Of a stretch of 64,000 nt of DNA, positions 34,430-45,000 are shown piece after piece. Origin of the DNA: Planctomycetota bacterium (GTDB taxonomy: Bacteria; Planctomycetota; J058; JAJDCP01); NCBI GenBank assembly GCA_029260765.1, contig JAJDCP010000080.1:36596-100595 (forward strand). The letters run 5' to 3'. Position 1 is the first letter of the stretch. Every line of letters begins with the position of its first letter. The notes under the pieces were generated by a model, which saw only the letters and a list, made by a program, of their open reading frames with translations, was not told the DNA's origin and ran no database searches. A program made the translations under genes and the position numbers.

Positions 34430-35528
34430 AGGCAAACGGCGTCGGCTCGCGCATGTCCCGCAGGTCGTCCTCGATGGTCGACTCGAACAGCATGTACTGC
34501 TCGCTGCGTGACTGCGACAGGTTCGCCAGGTTGTCGAAGCAGAAGTCGTCCTGATCGCCCTGGCTGGGCGGAGGCGTGGAATCAAACTCGGGATCGCGCG
34601 CATCTTCCCAGGGCAGCTCGGGCTCGTTGGCCGCATCATCCAGCGCCACACAGAGCTCCTGGGGTGTTTGGAATCGCCGTCGCGGTTCCTTCTCGAGCAG
34701 GCGTGTGATCACCAGCGTGAGCCGCGGGGGCAGGCGGGAGAGGCGGTCGGCGACCGACACCGTCTGGATCTTGCGGCGCAACTCGGCCATCGATTCGGCG
34801 ACGAAGGGTGGCCGGCCGGTCAGCAACTCGAAGAGCATGCAGCCGAGCGCGAACAAGTCGCTGCGGACATCGAGCTCGTGGCCCGGCGTGACGTGCTCAG
34901 GCGACATGTACTCGGGCGTGCCCTCGGCGCTGCGGGTGGCATCGACCGACCACGAGCGGCGCAGGCCGAAGTCGCCCAGGGCCACCTCGCCATCTGCCTT
35001 CAAGAGCAGATTCTCGGGTTTGACATCACCATGGACCAACTGCATCGTAGCCGCCGCGGTCAGGGCGACAGCCGCCTGCCGGATGATGGCGATCGCCTGC
35101 TTGCGGCCCAGTGTGCCGTTCTTCACCAGCAGCGCCCGGACCGTGCCGCCCGGGTGGTAGGGGGCGACCATGAAGAGGAACCCGCCCTTGGCGAACACCT
35201 TCTGCACTTTGACCAGGCCGGGGCTGGCGACCCGGCTGAGCCGTTTGATGGCGTCGAGCAGGCGCGCCTTGCGGCCACTGTCCATGCTGAAGCGGGGCGC
35301 GAGCACACGCACCGCCCAGGGCTTGCCGCCTCCCTGCGCCAGAAAGACCACGCCCAGGTCACTCTCACCGAGCTTCTTCTCGAGCTGGTAGCCGCAGATG
35401 CTCTGGCCGAGCAAGATGTCGAAGGGCTTAGCCACCAGCGGCGAGAGGCACTCCACGCAGAAGTAGGCGTTGCCGGGGTTCTTGCGCGTACACTCGCCAC
35501 ACAGCCGAGCGGTTCTCCGACTGCCCAT
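34395..35528 (-). CDS. Zinc-ribbon protein kinase-like protein with degenerate catalytic residues
   Basis: 377 residues. The N-terminal CGEC...CVEC pair (about 10-28) forms a zinc ribbon. The Hanks kinase fold follows (about 45-300), but the beta3 Lys is Arg (KPWAVRVLAP), the helix-C Glu position is Asp, and the catalytic loop is LVHGDVKPENLLL (HGD for HRD). Lys in the loop and DFG (LGDFGLRR) are kept, and the SPE motif is present. Activity is therefore doubtful and a scaffold or pseudokinase role is possible. The C-terminal ~80 residues are acidic and end in GESELEGF. A strong GGAGG precedes the ATG. The gene closes a run of kinases on this strand. Confidence 0.85.
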   Translation of the reverse strand: MGSRRTARLCGECTRKNPGNAYFCVECLSPLVAKPFDILLGQSICGYQLEKKLGESDLGVVFLAQGGGKPWAVRVLAPRFSMDSGRKARLLDAIKRLSRVASPGLVKVQKVFAKGGFLFMVAPYHPGGTVRALLVKNGTLGRKQAIAIIRQAAVALTAAATMQLVHGDVKPENLLLKADGEVALGDFGLRRSWSVDATRSAEGTPEYMSPEHVTPGHELDVRSDLFALGCMLFELLTGRPPFVAESMAELRRKIQTVSVADRLSRLPPRLTLVITRLLEKEPRRRFQTPQELCVALDDAANEPELPWEDARDPEFDSTPPPSQGDQDDFCFDNLANLSQSRSEQYMLFESTIEDDLRDMREPTPFAFPAGESELEGF

Positions 35529-35624
35529 CTTCCGCCTCCAGGCGCCCGCCTCTTGGTTTTCCTGAAATAGATGTCAACGATGGCGGGGCGGCTGTCAACC
35601 GCAGCAGGGCAAACGGGGAAGCGC

Positions 35625-38600
35625 TCACGGCTCGCTGGGAGCGAGGACCGCCAGCCGCAGGCGTGACCATGTTTGCTGGAAATCAGGCTTCGCGCCGGCC
35701 TCGAGGCAGGCGCGGTAGGCTTCGACGGCCGCCTCGGTCGCACCGCGCCGCTCGGCGAACATACCGATGAAGCCCAGAGCTTGCGCACGTTGTTGGAGGC
35801 CGAAGGATGTGGCTTGTGTGAGAAACGCCTGTTCGCTCACGGTGCCGCGCGCGAACTCGAGCACGGCTCCCGGCAAGCCCTCGGCCTCGACCTGGCTCAG
35901 CGCAGAGTCGTCGCCGAGCGCCGCGCGCCAGATTGCGCCCCAGACTGCCCGCTCGCCTGTGCAGGTGGCGAAGTCGGCGCAGGCCAGGTCGTGCTCGGCC
36001 AGCATGGCGTGCGCGACGCCACGCTCCAACTGCGCTGCGAAACCGCCCGCGATCGCGTGGCTCAAGTCGACGATCGCCCCCCGGGCATCCCCTGCAAGGA
36101 TTCTGTAGTAGCCACGTTGCCAGGCAGAGATGGGCAGGGTTGGATCGAGGGCGAGAGCCGCCTCGAAGTCCTCGAGTCCAGTGCCGCCCAGCTCGATGCG
36201 GATCATCCCACGATGTTCGAGCAGTTTCGCGCGTTCGGACTTGTAGCCGGGTAGCCGCTCGTAGAGTGCCAGAGAGACGTCCGCGTGGGCCAACGCCTGT
36301 TCGGGCTGCCCAAGCAGATAGGCGATCGGCGCCGCCAGGCCGTGAGCTTCGGCCAACAGTTCGTTGTCGCGCACGCCTGGTTTCCGTTGTGCGTGCTGCT
36401 GCTTTGCTATGGAGATTCCGTCGACGAGCCTAGCATGGGCCTCAGCCATTCTGTCCTCGGCCTGTAGGACCATCGCCCGCTGGGTATATCGGCTGCTGAG
36501 GAGTCTCTGCAGCCGCACGGAGTCCTTCCAACTCGAGGGCACAGGCTCGAGCAGACTGTCGAGCTCATCAAGGGCGTCATGTGCGCTGGAGGGATCCCCG
36601 TTTGCGGCCAGGAAGCCGGCCTGGCGGAGCAGCACGAACAGCAATTCTGGCGGCTCCGTATGATGCTGTTCTTCGCAGTTCCCATCCTGCCGAGCGAGGC
36701 TGGTTACCGCTCCCCCGAACTCCACGGCGCTGGCGATCTCGCCTCGGGCCAGGGCGACCTCGGCCTTTTCGAGTAACGCCTTCACGTGAAGGTACCGCCC
36801 ATGCCGCTGATCGCCCCGCTGCGCGAACAGCTCCAGAGCGTCCTCCACGGCTGCGCGGGCCACCTGCAGCCGACCTTGCTTGCGCGCGCACGCAGCCAGC
36901 TCCAGTTGGATCGCCACTGCTAGCTCGATGGGCTCGCCATAGAGTGGGAGCGTCCTCCCGGCGAGGAGCGCGGAGCCACGCTCGAGGTCGGAGGCTGCCT
37001 GTGAGAACCGGCGTGCGTAGAGGTGGAAGACGCCTCGCCCAAGCAACGCCTTGACGAGCAGGAACAGGCTTTCGTTGCCCGCTGGGAAGCGTTCCCAGCT
37101 GCTCTCGGTGAGCTCGACGGCCTCGTCCCAGAGCGCTTCTGCCTCGGGGTCCTGCAGCGCCTCGAGCAGGTCGGCGAGTCCGATCTTCGCGCTGACCAGC
37201 GAGCGTCCGAACAGGGGTGAGTCGGGGTCGCGCGCCCGTAGGCTTTCTTGGATGGCAAGCGCCGTTCTGCGGCGCAGGACGGCTTCCTCTGGGCGCTGCA
37301 GCGCCATCGCCACGTCTGCGAGCCGTTCGTTGATCGCCGATCTGAGGTCGAGGATCAAGACGCTGGCGGTCGAATCCGACGAACTGCTGACGAGCTCTTC
37401 TGCCCGGAGCAGATGGGCCTGCGTGGTAGCGACCTCGCCGCGCGCGATCAGTGAACCCGACAGGCCCAGCAAAGCGGCCGCCAGGTCCCGTTGGAGCGGC
37501 ATTCCGCGTTCGACCAGGCTCGAGAGCAGTACCTGGCTGGCGGAGTATTCCGCACCGGCGGCAGAGTATTGTCCCAGGCGGTGGTTGATGTCCCCTGCCA
37601 GGCTATGGAAGGTCGCGCAGATAAAGCTGAGCAGAGTGTCCTCGGGATCCGAGGCCAAGCGCTCGGCAAAACGGGCCTGGGAGGCCCTTGCCATGGTGAG
37701 GCTCTGCTGCCAGTCCCCCTCAGCGCCGCGCACCTCGCACAAGAGCCGGACGACTTCCGAGACCGTCCCGAAGCCATGGGGCGTCTCGCCCTGGCCCTGC
37801 AGCAGCTCGAGCGCGCGTGTCAAGTCACGCTCAGCACCCGGCAGGTCTTTTTCGATCAAGAAACGCAACTCGCCCGTGCGCAGATAGACCTGGGCCAGCC
37901 CTCGGGCAGAAGCGGCCTCGTCGGTGCCGATCGCGGCCAGCTCCTGCCAACCTTGCAGCGCCTCGGCCAGCACGTCGCGGGCTGCCTGGCGCGAGCGCGC
38001 GTCCCCTGCGTGCAAGAGCAGCTTCTCACGCACAGCAAGGGTCAGCCGGTCGAGATTCCTGGCCGCGACATCGAACTGCGAGACGACGACCTGGTTGCTC
38101 TCATGCAAAGCGGAATTCAACTGCCACAGCCAGGCGGTGGCCCCGCTCAGAAGCACGAAAACCATGAGCAACGTACCTGCCAGACCCCGGCGCAGCTTTT
38201 GACGCGACTGCAGAGCCCTCTCCTGACGTTGCCGTGCGCTCTGGACCTGCTCACGCAGGGCGACCGCCACTTCGGCCTCGACGCGCGCCAGCTGGTCCTC
38301 GGCCATGCGCAGGTCGCCGTTGCGCAGAGCAGCCTCGGCCAAGCCCAGGCGCGCGCGTTCGACGCCGTCCTGGGCCAGCGGGTTGGCCGGCCAGATCTTC
38401 AGCGCGTCCCGAAAACCCGCAGCCGCCTCGGCGTATGCGCCGTACATCAGGCTGCGCCCCTGCTCGTCGGCCAGCGACGATTCCTGCTGGCAGGCGGCCA
38501 GGGTCTGGGCCGCATCGCGGGCAATCCGTCGACTCTCGGCGTGGCGCAGGTAATCGCGCAGCTCTGCTTGAAAGGCAGCGACACTTCCCCGCTGCTGGGG

Positions 38601-39446
38601 TTCACTGCTCATGGCCCGCGCGCACAGGGGGCGCAGCTCTTCAGGAACCTCGCTGAGATCGGGCAGCGTTCCCTCGACCGCCTCCATCGCGATGCTGACC
38701 ATGCTCTTGCCCATGCGGGGCGGCACGCCGGTCAGCAACTCGTAGAGCGTCGCGCCGAGCAGATAGACATCGGTCCACGGCCCCAGGGCCAGGCCGTCAC
38801 CCAGGGCGAGCTCAGGCGCCATGTAGGAGGGCGTGCCGCCCGGGCTGGTGAACGCGGACTTGTGGCGGATGCGCGCGGCGGCCGGGTCGTCGCAATACTC
38901 GACGGCCAGTCCCCAGTCGAGCAGCAGGACCTCGCCGAACTCTCCCAGCATGACATTGGTCGGTTTGATGTCGTTGTGGACGACGCCCCGGCTGTGCGCG
39001 AAGGCCACCGCATTGCAGACTTGAATCAAGGTCTCGATGTTCGCACGGGGCGCCGCGCTGGCAAGCACGGATTGCCAGGTGTGGCCCTCGACCATACGCA
39101 TGGCCAGGAACGGTAGGGGGCCTTGACCCAGGTCGTAGATCGGCACGATGCCCGGGTGTTCCAGCCGTCCGGTGAGCAGGGCTTCAGCCAGAAACAGCTC
39201 GCGATCCCCGCCGGGCCGTAAGCGCTTCAAGGCGACATCCCGTGCCAGTTTCTCCTGGCGCGCCCGCAGAACCACGCCCATGCCGCCAGCGCCGACCTGC
39301 TCGATCTCGGTGTAGCCTTCTGAGAGGGTTCCAATCGGGGTGGCAAACTGGCGAGGCCGGTAGCTCTGCTCGGGGCGCACCGTTGCGAGCACGGTATCTG
39401 GACCCAGCGTCTCGCTCCAGAGCTCGCGCACGCGGTCTTCGTCCAT
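35625..39446 (-). CDS. Membrane serine/threonine kinase with long TPR region
   Basis: 1273 residues from ATG 39446, supported by AGGAGG upstream; the frame is open for 21 further codons. The kinase domain (about 40-300) has the Gly loop GAGGMGVVLRA and Lys in VALKRL, but the catalytic loop is VVHNDIKPTNVML (HND) and the metal motif LDWGLAV (DWG), variants seen repeatedly in planctomycete kinases. Helices follow, then one transmembrane segment (about 412-432, LLMVFVLLSGATAWLW) and an ~820-residue extracytoplasmic array of TPR-like helices. The design suggests sensing or scaffold assembly outside the membrane coupled to cytosolic phosphorylation. It is co-oriented with the zinc-ribbon kinase, 96 nt away. 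Confidence 0.9.
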   Translation of the reverse strand: MDEDRVRELWSETLGPDTVLATVRPEQSYRPRQFATPIGTLSEGYTEIEQVGAGGMGVVLRARQEKLARDVALKRLRPGGDRELFLAEALLTGRLEHPGIVPIYDLGQGPLPFLAMRMVEGHTWQSVLASAAPRANIETLIQVCNAVAFAHSRGVVHNDIKPTNVMLGEFGEVLLLDWGLAVEYCDDPAAARIRHKSAFTSPGGTPSYMAPELALGDGLALGPWTDVYLLGATLYELLTGVPPRMGKSMVSIAMEAVEGTLPDLSEVPEELRPLCARAMSSEPQQRGSVAAFQAELRDYLRHAESRRIARDAAQTLAACQQESSLADEQGRSLMYGAYAEAAAGFRDALKIWPANPLAQDGVERARLGLAEAALRNGDLRMAEDQLARVEAEVAVALREQVQSARQRQERALQSRQKLRRGLAGTLLMVFVLLSGATAWLWQLNSALHESNQVVVSQFDVAARNLDRLTLAVREKLLLHAGDARSRQAARDVLAEALQGWQELAAIGTDEAASARGLAQVYLRTGELRFLIEKDLPGAERDLTRALELLQGQGETPHGFGTVSEVVRLLCEVRGAEGDWQQSLTMARASQARFAERLASDPEDTLLSFICATFHSLAGDINHRLGQYSAAGAEYSASQVLLSSLVERGMPLQRDLAAALLGLSGSLIARGEVATTQAHLLRAEELVSSSSDSTASVLILDLRSAINERLADVAMALQRPEEAVLRRRTALAIQESLRARDPDSPLFGRSLVSAKIGLADLLEALQDPEAEALWDEAVELTESSWERFPAGNESLFLLVKALLGRGVFHLYARRFSQAASDLERGSALLAGRTLPLYGEPIELAVAIQLELAACARKQGRLQVARAAVEDALELFAQRGDQRHGRYLHVKALLEKAEVALARGEIASAVEFGGAVTSLARQDGNCEEQHHTEPPELLFVLLRQAGFLAANGDPSSAHDALDELDSLLEPVPSSWKDSVRLQRLLSSRYTQRAMVLQAEDRMAEAHARLVDGISIAKQQHAQRKPGVRDNELLAEAHGLAAPIAYLLGQPEQALAHADVSLALYERLPGYKSERAKLLEHRGMIRIELGGTGLEDFEAALALDPTLPISAWQRGYYRILAGDARGAIVDLSHAIAGGFAAQLERGVAHAMLAEHDLACADFATCTGERAVWGAIWRAALGDDSALSQVEAEGLPGAVLEFARGTVSEQAFLTQATSFGLQQRAQALGFIGMFAERRGATEAAVEAYRACLEAGAKPDFQQTWSRLRLAVLAPSEP

Positions 39447-39545
39447 CTTCTGCCTCCTGCTGCTGACGCCCACCAGCTTGATTCTCCCCCAGCGGGCCCG
39501 CCGCTGCAAAGCGGTGTGTCTCCGAGAAGGATTCGATCTGAGAGC

Positions 39546-40625
39546 TCAGCTCGAGTCGCGCAGCCGCGCCGCCACATCCTCGGGCCGCAAGCTGTCGAGT
39601 TTCCGGTCCGCGGCCTGCAACACCCGCAAGCCGTTTCCCCACGGGCGCACCTCGCGAGGCTCGGTCGGACCGAACAGCACCAGCCCCCGGCAGCCTGCCA
39701 GGCCCGCCAGGTGGGCGGGGCCGGAGTCGCAGCCGAGGAAGTCCCTGGCGGCGAGCAGCAGCGCCGCCAGGGCGCCGAAGCTGGGGGGTTGCAGCGGCTG
39801 CAGAGCGGTGCCCTCGGCGAGGGACGCGGCCAGCGCAGCTTCCCCCGGTCCATGTACCAAGCGCAGGGGAATACCTGCCAGCAGAGGCAAGAGCTTGCGC
39901 CACCAGGCGGCGCTGGGCTGCTTCGCCGGCCAACCCGCGCCGGGATGCAGCACCAGACCCCGGCGCGGCAGGCCCTGCGCCGCCAGCGCTCCCAACTCCC
40001 CGCAGGGCAGGCTTCGGCCCCACTGCTGCGCGGCCCAGGCGCTCTCTTCGGCCTGCAGCCACAGCTCCGGCCGGGGCCCGTGAGCGGCGACGCCCAGAGG
40101 CTCGAGGAGTGCCAGGCCCTGGTGGATGCGATGGCCTCGCGGCGGGCCCAGCACACGGTCGTAGCACAGGTCCAATCCCTGCGGAGAGCGGCCGATGAAG
40201 ACACCTCCCGCACAGATCCATCGCCCGCAGATGCTCGAGCCGAGCACGCCGGTCGCGTCGAGCACCGCGTCGTAGCGCCGCGCACGCAGGCGCGATGCAA
40301 ATTCCCAAGCCCTGCGCCAGTCGCTGGCGGGCTCGCGCGTGCGGTCGGTGCAGATGGCGTCGCACAGCCAGAGCCGGGAGATCCTCGGGTTGGCCCGCAG
40401 CACGTCTTCGCAGCGCGGATCGAGCCACACCTCGAGGGCGCAGCCGGGCAGGCCCCGCTGCAGCGCACGGAGCAGCCCCGTCAACCAGAGCACGTCTCCC
40501 CGTTGATGCAGGGCGATCAGCAACAGCCGCTGCAGGCGGTGCGGCCGTCGGCGTCTGCGCACGAGCGTGCCCGGGGCGAGGCTCAGCGCCCGTAGCAGCT
40601 GTTTCAACCCGGCTCGGAAGCTCAT
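39546..40625 (-). CDS. Glycosyltransferase family 9 (heptosyltransferase-like)
   Basis: 359 residues. The N-terminal domain has LLIALHQRGDVLWLTGLLRA, equivalent to the GDVL(W) motif of ADP-heptose:LPS heptosyltransferases. The C-terminal domain has LVLHPGAGWPAKQP and the nucleotide-sugar motif FLGCDSGPAHLAGLAG, then LFGPTEP. It probably adds a sugar in cell-surface polysaccharide or LPS synthesis on the cytoplasmic face. The ATG overlaps the REC-kinase stop (ATGA), so expression is coupled to that signalling protein, an odd partner for a sugar transferase. A reading eight codons longer would enter the kinase gene. Confidence 0.9.
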   Translation of the reverse strand: MSFRAGLKQLLRALSLAPGTLVRRRRRPHRLQRLLLIALHQRGDVLWLTGLLRALQRGLPGCALEVWLDPRCEDVLRANPRISRLWLCDAICTDRTREPASDWRRAWEFASRLRARRYDAVLDATGVLGSSICGRWICAGGVFIGRSPQGLDLCYDRVLGPPRGHRIHQGLALLEPLGVAAHGPRPELWLQAEESAWAAQQWGRSLPCGELGALAAQGLPRRGLVLHPGAGWPAKQPSAAWWRKLLPLLAGIPLRLVHGPGEAALAASLAEGTALQPLQPPSFGALAALLLAARDFLGCDSGPAHLAGLAGCRGLVLFGPTEPREVRPWGNGLRVLQAADRKLDSLRPEDVAARLRDSS

Positions 40626-41875
40626 CCGCCCGCAGCGAGCAACGCGCACACCCGGTCGTGCACCTGCTGTGCGCTGGGCCGGTTCTCGGGCTGCCGGTGG
40701 ATCATGCTCTGTACCAGCTCAGCCAGCTCGGCGGACAAGACGGCCTCCGCGCCGAAGGCGTGGCCGGGCTCGTTGTTGACGGTGCGGTCGATGATCCGGC
40801 GCGTGCTGTCGCCACTGAAGGGCAGCTCGCCGAGAGCCATCTCGACCATGGTGATGCCCAGCCCGTAGATGTCCGAAGGGAAGCCCGGACTGGCTCCCAG
40901 GATCTCTTCGGGGGCCAGGTAGCCCGGTGTGCCGAGGATCACCTGGTTGCTGGTCAGGCCGCCGCCGTCCTCGCAGTGTTTGGCCAGCCCGAAGTCGACC
41001 AGCTTGGCGCGGCCGACCGGCAGCAGGATGTTGCCCGGTTTGATGTCGCGATGCACGATGCCCATCGAATGCAGATGCGCGAGCGCGGCGCACACGTCGC
41101 GGCTGATCTCCAGCAGCTGGGCCTCGTCGATCCCGCCCTGCTGTGCAAGCAATTCGCGCAGCGCGGGGCCTTCGACCAGCTCCATCGAATAGAAATACAG
41201 GCCCTGGCTGTAGCCGATCTCATAGAGCGACACGATGTTGGGGTGACGCACGTTGGCGAGCGTGTCGCGCTCGCGCAGAAAGCGGGGGATGATGTCCGGC
41301 TCGATGGTCAGGCCCGGGTCGAGGATCTTCAACGCCACGCGCCGTCCGCTCGAATGCTCCTGGGCCTCGTAGACCACGCCGCCGCTGCCCTGCCCGAGCA
41401 GCTTGCGCAGCGCGAAACGCTCGAAGTCGATGTTGCCCTCGGCCAGGCGCTTCTCGATGTCGAGCTCAGAGAACAACAAGGTGTGTGGATCCTGGGCGGG
41501 CGCGCTCAGCAGCGACGCCTCTTCGAGCCATAGTTGCACGCGGAAGAGCAGCGCTTGCGGCTCAAAGGGCTTGGCGACATAGTCGTTGGCGCCCGCCGCA
41601 TAGGCCTGCATGATCATCGCCTCGCGTTGACATTGCGAGAGCACGATGATCGGTATCTGTGCGTCTGCCTTCCGGAAACGCCGCACCACCTCTACCCCGG
41701 ACAGGCCTGGCATCATCAAGTCTGTGAGCAGCAGGCTCCAGGGCTGGTCGAACACCTTGAGGGCTTCTTGCGGGTCCGCGTAACAGGTGGGCTCGATGTC
41801 TTCGCTGCGGAGAAGCGCGGCGATCACCGCCAGCAGATCCTCGTCATCGTCGATCACCAGCACCCTGGTTGTCAT
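40622..41875 (-). CDS. Receiver domain - Ser/Thr kinase fusion
   Basis: 417 residues. A complete receiver (about 1-120: VIDDDED, acceptor Asp in LLTDLMMPGLSG, Lys in VAKPFEP) is joined by a short linker to a Hanks kinase (about 150-415) with Gly loop GQGSGGVVYEA, Lys in VALKIL, HRDIKPGNILL, VDFGLAK and an APEE loop, all intact. This couples histidine-kinase signalling directly to Ser/Thr phosphorylation. No membrane helix. It is divergent from the large TPR gene at 42065 and translationally coupled to the glycosyltransferase downstream. Confidence 0.93.
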   Translation of the reverse strand: MTTRVLVIDDDEDLLAVIAALLRSEDIEPTCYADPQEALKVFDQPWSLLLTDLMMPGLSGVEVVRRFRKADAQIPIIVLSQCQREAMIMQAYAAGANDYVAKPFEPQALLFRVQLWLEEASLLSAPAQDPHTLLFSELDIEKRLAEGNIDFERFALRKLLGQGSGGVVYEAQEHSSGRRVALKILDPGLTIEPDIIPRFLRERDTLANVRHPNIVSLYEIGYSQGLYFYSMELVEGPALRELLAQQGGIDEAQLLEISRDVCAALAHLHSMGIVHRDIKPGNILLPVGRAKLVDFGLAKHCEDGGGLTSNQVILGTPGYLAPEEILGASPGFPSDIYGLGITMVEMALGELPFSGDSTRRIIDRTVNNEPGHAFGAEAVLSAELAELVQSMIHRQPENRPSAQQVHDRVCALLAAGG

Positions 41876-42029
41876 CGAGAGGGCTCCGAGCTCAAGAGCG
41901 CGTGCGGAAGTCGGGTTGCTCCCGAGTGTATCCGGGCCTGCGGCAGCCTGCCGCCTTTTTCTCCTGGCACGGCTGCCTCGCCTCAGGGGTCGGCTCGAAC
42001 AGGCGCTTTCTTCGCGCAGCTGCAGTCTC

Positions 42030-42064
42030 TATACTGAGCAGCCTCAACCTACCCTGAGGACACG
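42030..42064 (+). promoter_or_regulatory. Candidate -10 box and ribosome site of the TPR gene
   Basis: TATACT at 42030-42035 is a good -10 hexamer and TGAGGA lies just before the ATG at 42065. The -35 region (TTTCTT, 42007-42012) is weak. It lies in the 189-bp divergent gap shared with the REC-kinase gene. Confidence 0.35.
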
Positions 42065-45000
42065 ATGGCGGAATTCCTGCCGGCCGCGTCGGAAGCCTCC
42101 TCCGCGCAAGGCCATCAGCTCGAACGCGAGGGCGACTTCGACGGCGCTGCGGCGATCTACCGAGAGGCCTGCGAAGACTACCCACAGGCCTGGGTAGACC
42201 TCGGGCGCATCCATTTCAGGCAGGGCGCCTACGGCCCAGCTCTCGAGGCTTTCGAGCAGGCGCGCGCGGGCGACGCCGAGTTGGCTGCCGCCCATCTGGG
42301 GGTCGGCCTCGTGCACTGGGAGGCGGGGCGCCTTGAGGAAGCCCTGCAAGCCTTCGAGCTGTCGATCGCGCAGCAGAGTGGCTACGTTCCGGGGCAGTAC
42401 TACCTCGGTCTGTGCTACCTGAAACAGGGTGAGCCTGAAAAGGCGCTCCAGTATGCCGAGCTGGCCTCGCGCAATGCGCGCAACAACGGCAAGGTGTTGC
42501 GGGCCTTCGGCGAGGCACTGTTCGGCTGCAAGCTCTGGCTGCCGGCCCGCGACGCCTTCCGCAAGGCGCGTTCCCTGCTGTACGTCGACGATCCGCAGCT
42601 GCGCTACCTGCTCGGCTGTTGCCAACGCGAGCTGGAGAAGCCCGAATCGGCGCGTGCCCTGTGGGAGGCCCTCGCCGAGGAGTTTGAGCACAAGCCGTCC
42701 CTACGGGCCCTGGCCGAGCTGCTGGCCGAAGCAGAGCCCGAGTTGGCCGCCGAGTACCGAGCGCGGGCCGAAGCCGAGGCCCCCTCCGCCGAGGCCCGGG
42801 TTGAGGCCGCCCCCACCCCGCCTCCACCCCCGGTCAAGGCCGCGCCCGTGCAGATCAGTGTCGACGAGCTCAGCAAGCTCCGTGCGGCAGGAGACCCGGG
42901 CAAGGCCGCCGAGCTGGGGCGCAAGGCGCTGCTCGCGCAGCCCGCGGATGCTGCACTGCATCTCGAGCTGGCACGCTGCTACTTGGCGTTGGGCCAGAAG
43001 CGCGAGGCCGTGTCATCGCTGCGCCGTGCCCTGCAGCAACGCAGCGACTGGGCGGAGGCGCATTGGGAGCTGGGGCGCCTGCTGCTCGAGCAGGGGGACG
43101 ACCTGACCGCCAAACGTGCCCTCGACGCTGCGGCAAAGGGGGGCATCATCGAGGCCCGCGAGGCATTGGGCCAGCTCTTCGAGTCGAATGACAATCCCGC
43201 TCGGGCGTTGCGCGAGTACCTTCAGGTTCGCAAGGCGGGAGGAGCGGGACCTGCGCTGCTCGGGCGCATCGGAGAGCTGCAGCTCAAAGCCGGGGAGCGG
43301 GCCGAGGCGCGTCAGGCACTCGAGGAGGCACGGGCCGCCGAGCCCCTGGCCCAGGTTCTGGTCACGCTGGCCGAGCTTGAGCTGGCCGAGCGCAACCTGC
43401 CCCAGGCGGCAGAGCTTGTGGCGCGTTTTGGCGAGGTCGAGCTGACCACGTCGGATGAGCGGATACGCGCGCTGCGGGTCGGCAAGCAGCTCGAGCGCAT
43501 GGAGGAAGCGCGCAAGCGCGCCGAAGTAGCGCGTCAGAAGGAGAAAGAGGCGGCCGAGGCGCGCCGGCTGGCAAAAGAGGCCGCCGACCGCGCGGCGGCT
43601 GAAGAGCAGGAGCGGCTGGCCGCCAAGATGGAAGAGCTGCGGGTGCACGAGGCCGCGCGCCGCGAGCAGCTGGCCCGCGAAGAGGCAGAGGCGCTCGCCG
43701 TGGCGGCTCAGCGCACGACCGCAGCGCCCGCGGCGGAGAAGACGCCCCCCAGCGCCGAGACCAAGGCCAGCCCGGAGCCAGAGGCCGAATCTGCCGCTGC
43801 TGCCGAGCTCGTGGTCGAGTCCACGCAGGCCAAGCACGCCGAGCCCCAGACGGCCCTCGAACGCGAGATGCAGAAGCACGGCAAGGCGCAGAACATGTTG
43901 GCCAAGGCGCTGGTAGAGGCCAAGAAGGAACAAGCTTCGCAGCAGGCCCCACGCCCCGGGACCTCGCGCAATCAGCCTGTCCGTCCCGAGGCCCGGGAGG
44001 CGACACCCGAAGAGCGGCGGGCACGGGTCGGGGTCTACCAGGAGATCCTGGCCGCGAAGCCTGATGCCTATTTGATCCGGGCCCGGCTCGGCACCGAGCT
44101 GCTGAAGCTCAAAGAGACCGAGCAGGCTGCTGAGCATTTCGATACCAGTCTGGCACGCGACCCCAACGACGCCCGCTCCTGGCATGGCAAGGGCTGCCTC
44201 AGTCTGATGGCGGGCCAGTTCAGCGAAGCGGTCCCGGCTCTGGAGAAGGCTGTGCGCCTCGACCACGACCTGGTGAAGTCGTGGAACAACCTCGCATTTG
44301 CCTACGGCGAGCTTGGAAAGCATCGCGACTCCGAACGCAGTGGACGCTCGGGCCGGCTCGCCGAGCGGCGGGTGGAGAACACGCTGCAGACCCATATGCA
44401 CAAAGGCCACAAGCTCGGTCGTGAGGGCAGACACGAGAACGCCGAGAAGGAGTTTCTGGCGGCGCTGAGCAAAGATCCCGAGCGGGGGGTGCTCTGGAAC
44501 AAGGTCGGCACAGCTCGTTTCGAGCGGCACGACTATGCCGGGGCTGTGCTGTTCTTTGAAGAGGCGGCCTTCCTCGATCCAGACAGCGCCCAGGTGCACA
44601 AGAATCTCGCGATGGCCCTGAAGGCGCTGGGCAGCCTCGAGGCAGCGCTGGTGTGTTTCGAGAACGCGGCGGTGCTCGACCCCGAGGACAGCTCGGCCCG
44701 CAATGAGATGGGGTTCATCGCCCTGCATCTCGGCAAGTTCGAAGTCGCCCGCGCAGCATTCGAGGGTTCCCTGGCCATCCTCAGCCAGAATCCCATGATC
44801 CACCTCAGCCTGGGCCAGGTCCATGAGCGTCTCGGTGTGCTCGACAAGGCCGAGGCGTGCTACAAGGCGGCCATCGCTCTGCGCAGTGGCCAGGCCGAGA
44901 ACCACCTTGCGCTGGGAAACCTGTATCTGAAAATGCGCAAACTCGACGAGGCGCGAGGCGCCCTGTTGGCTTCGCTGGAGCGCTCAGCCGAAGACAGCTC

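Noticed and set aside
37491..39116. 541-codon plus-strand frame across the TPR kinase
   Set aside because: Antisense shadow of a gene with clear kinase motifs; composition is Gln/Arg/Gly-rich without motifs.
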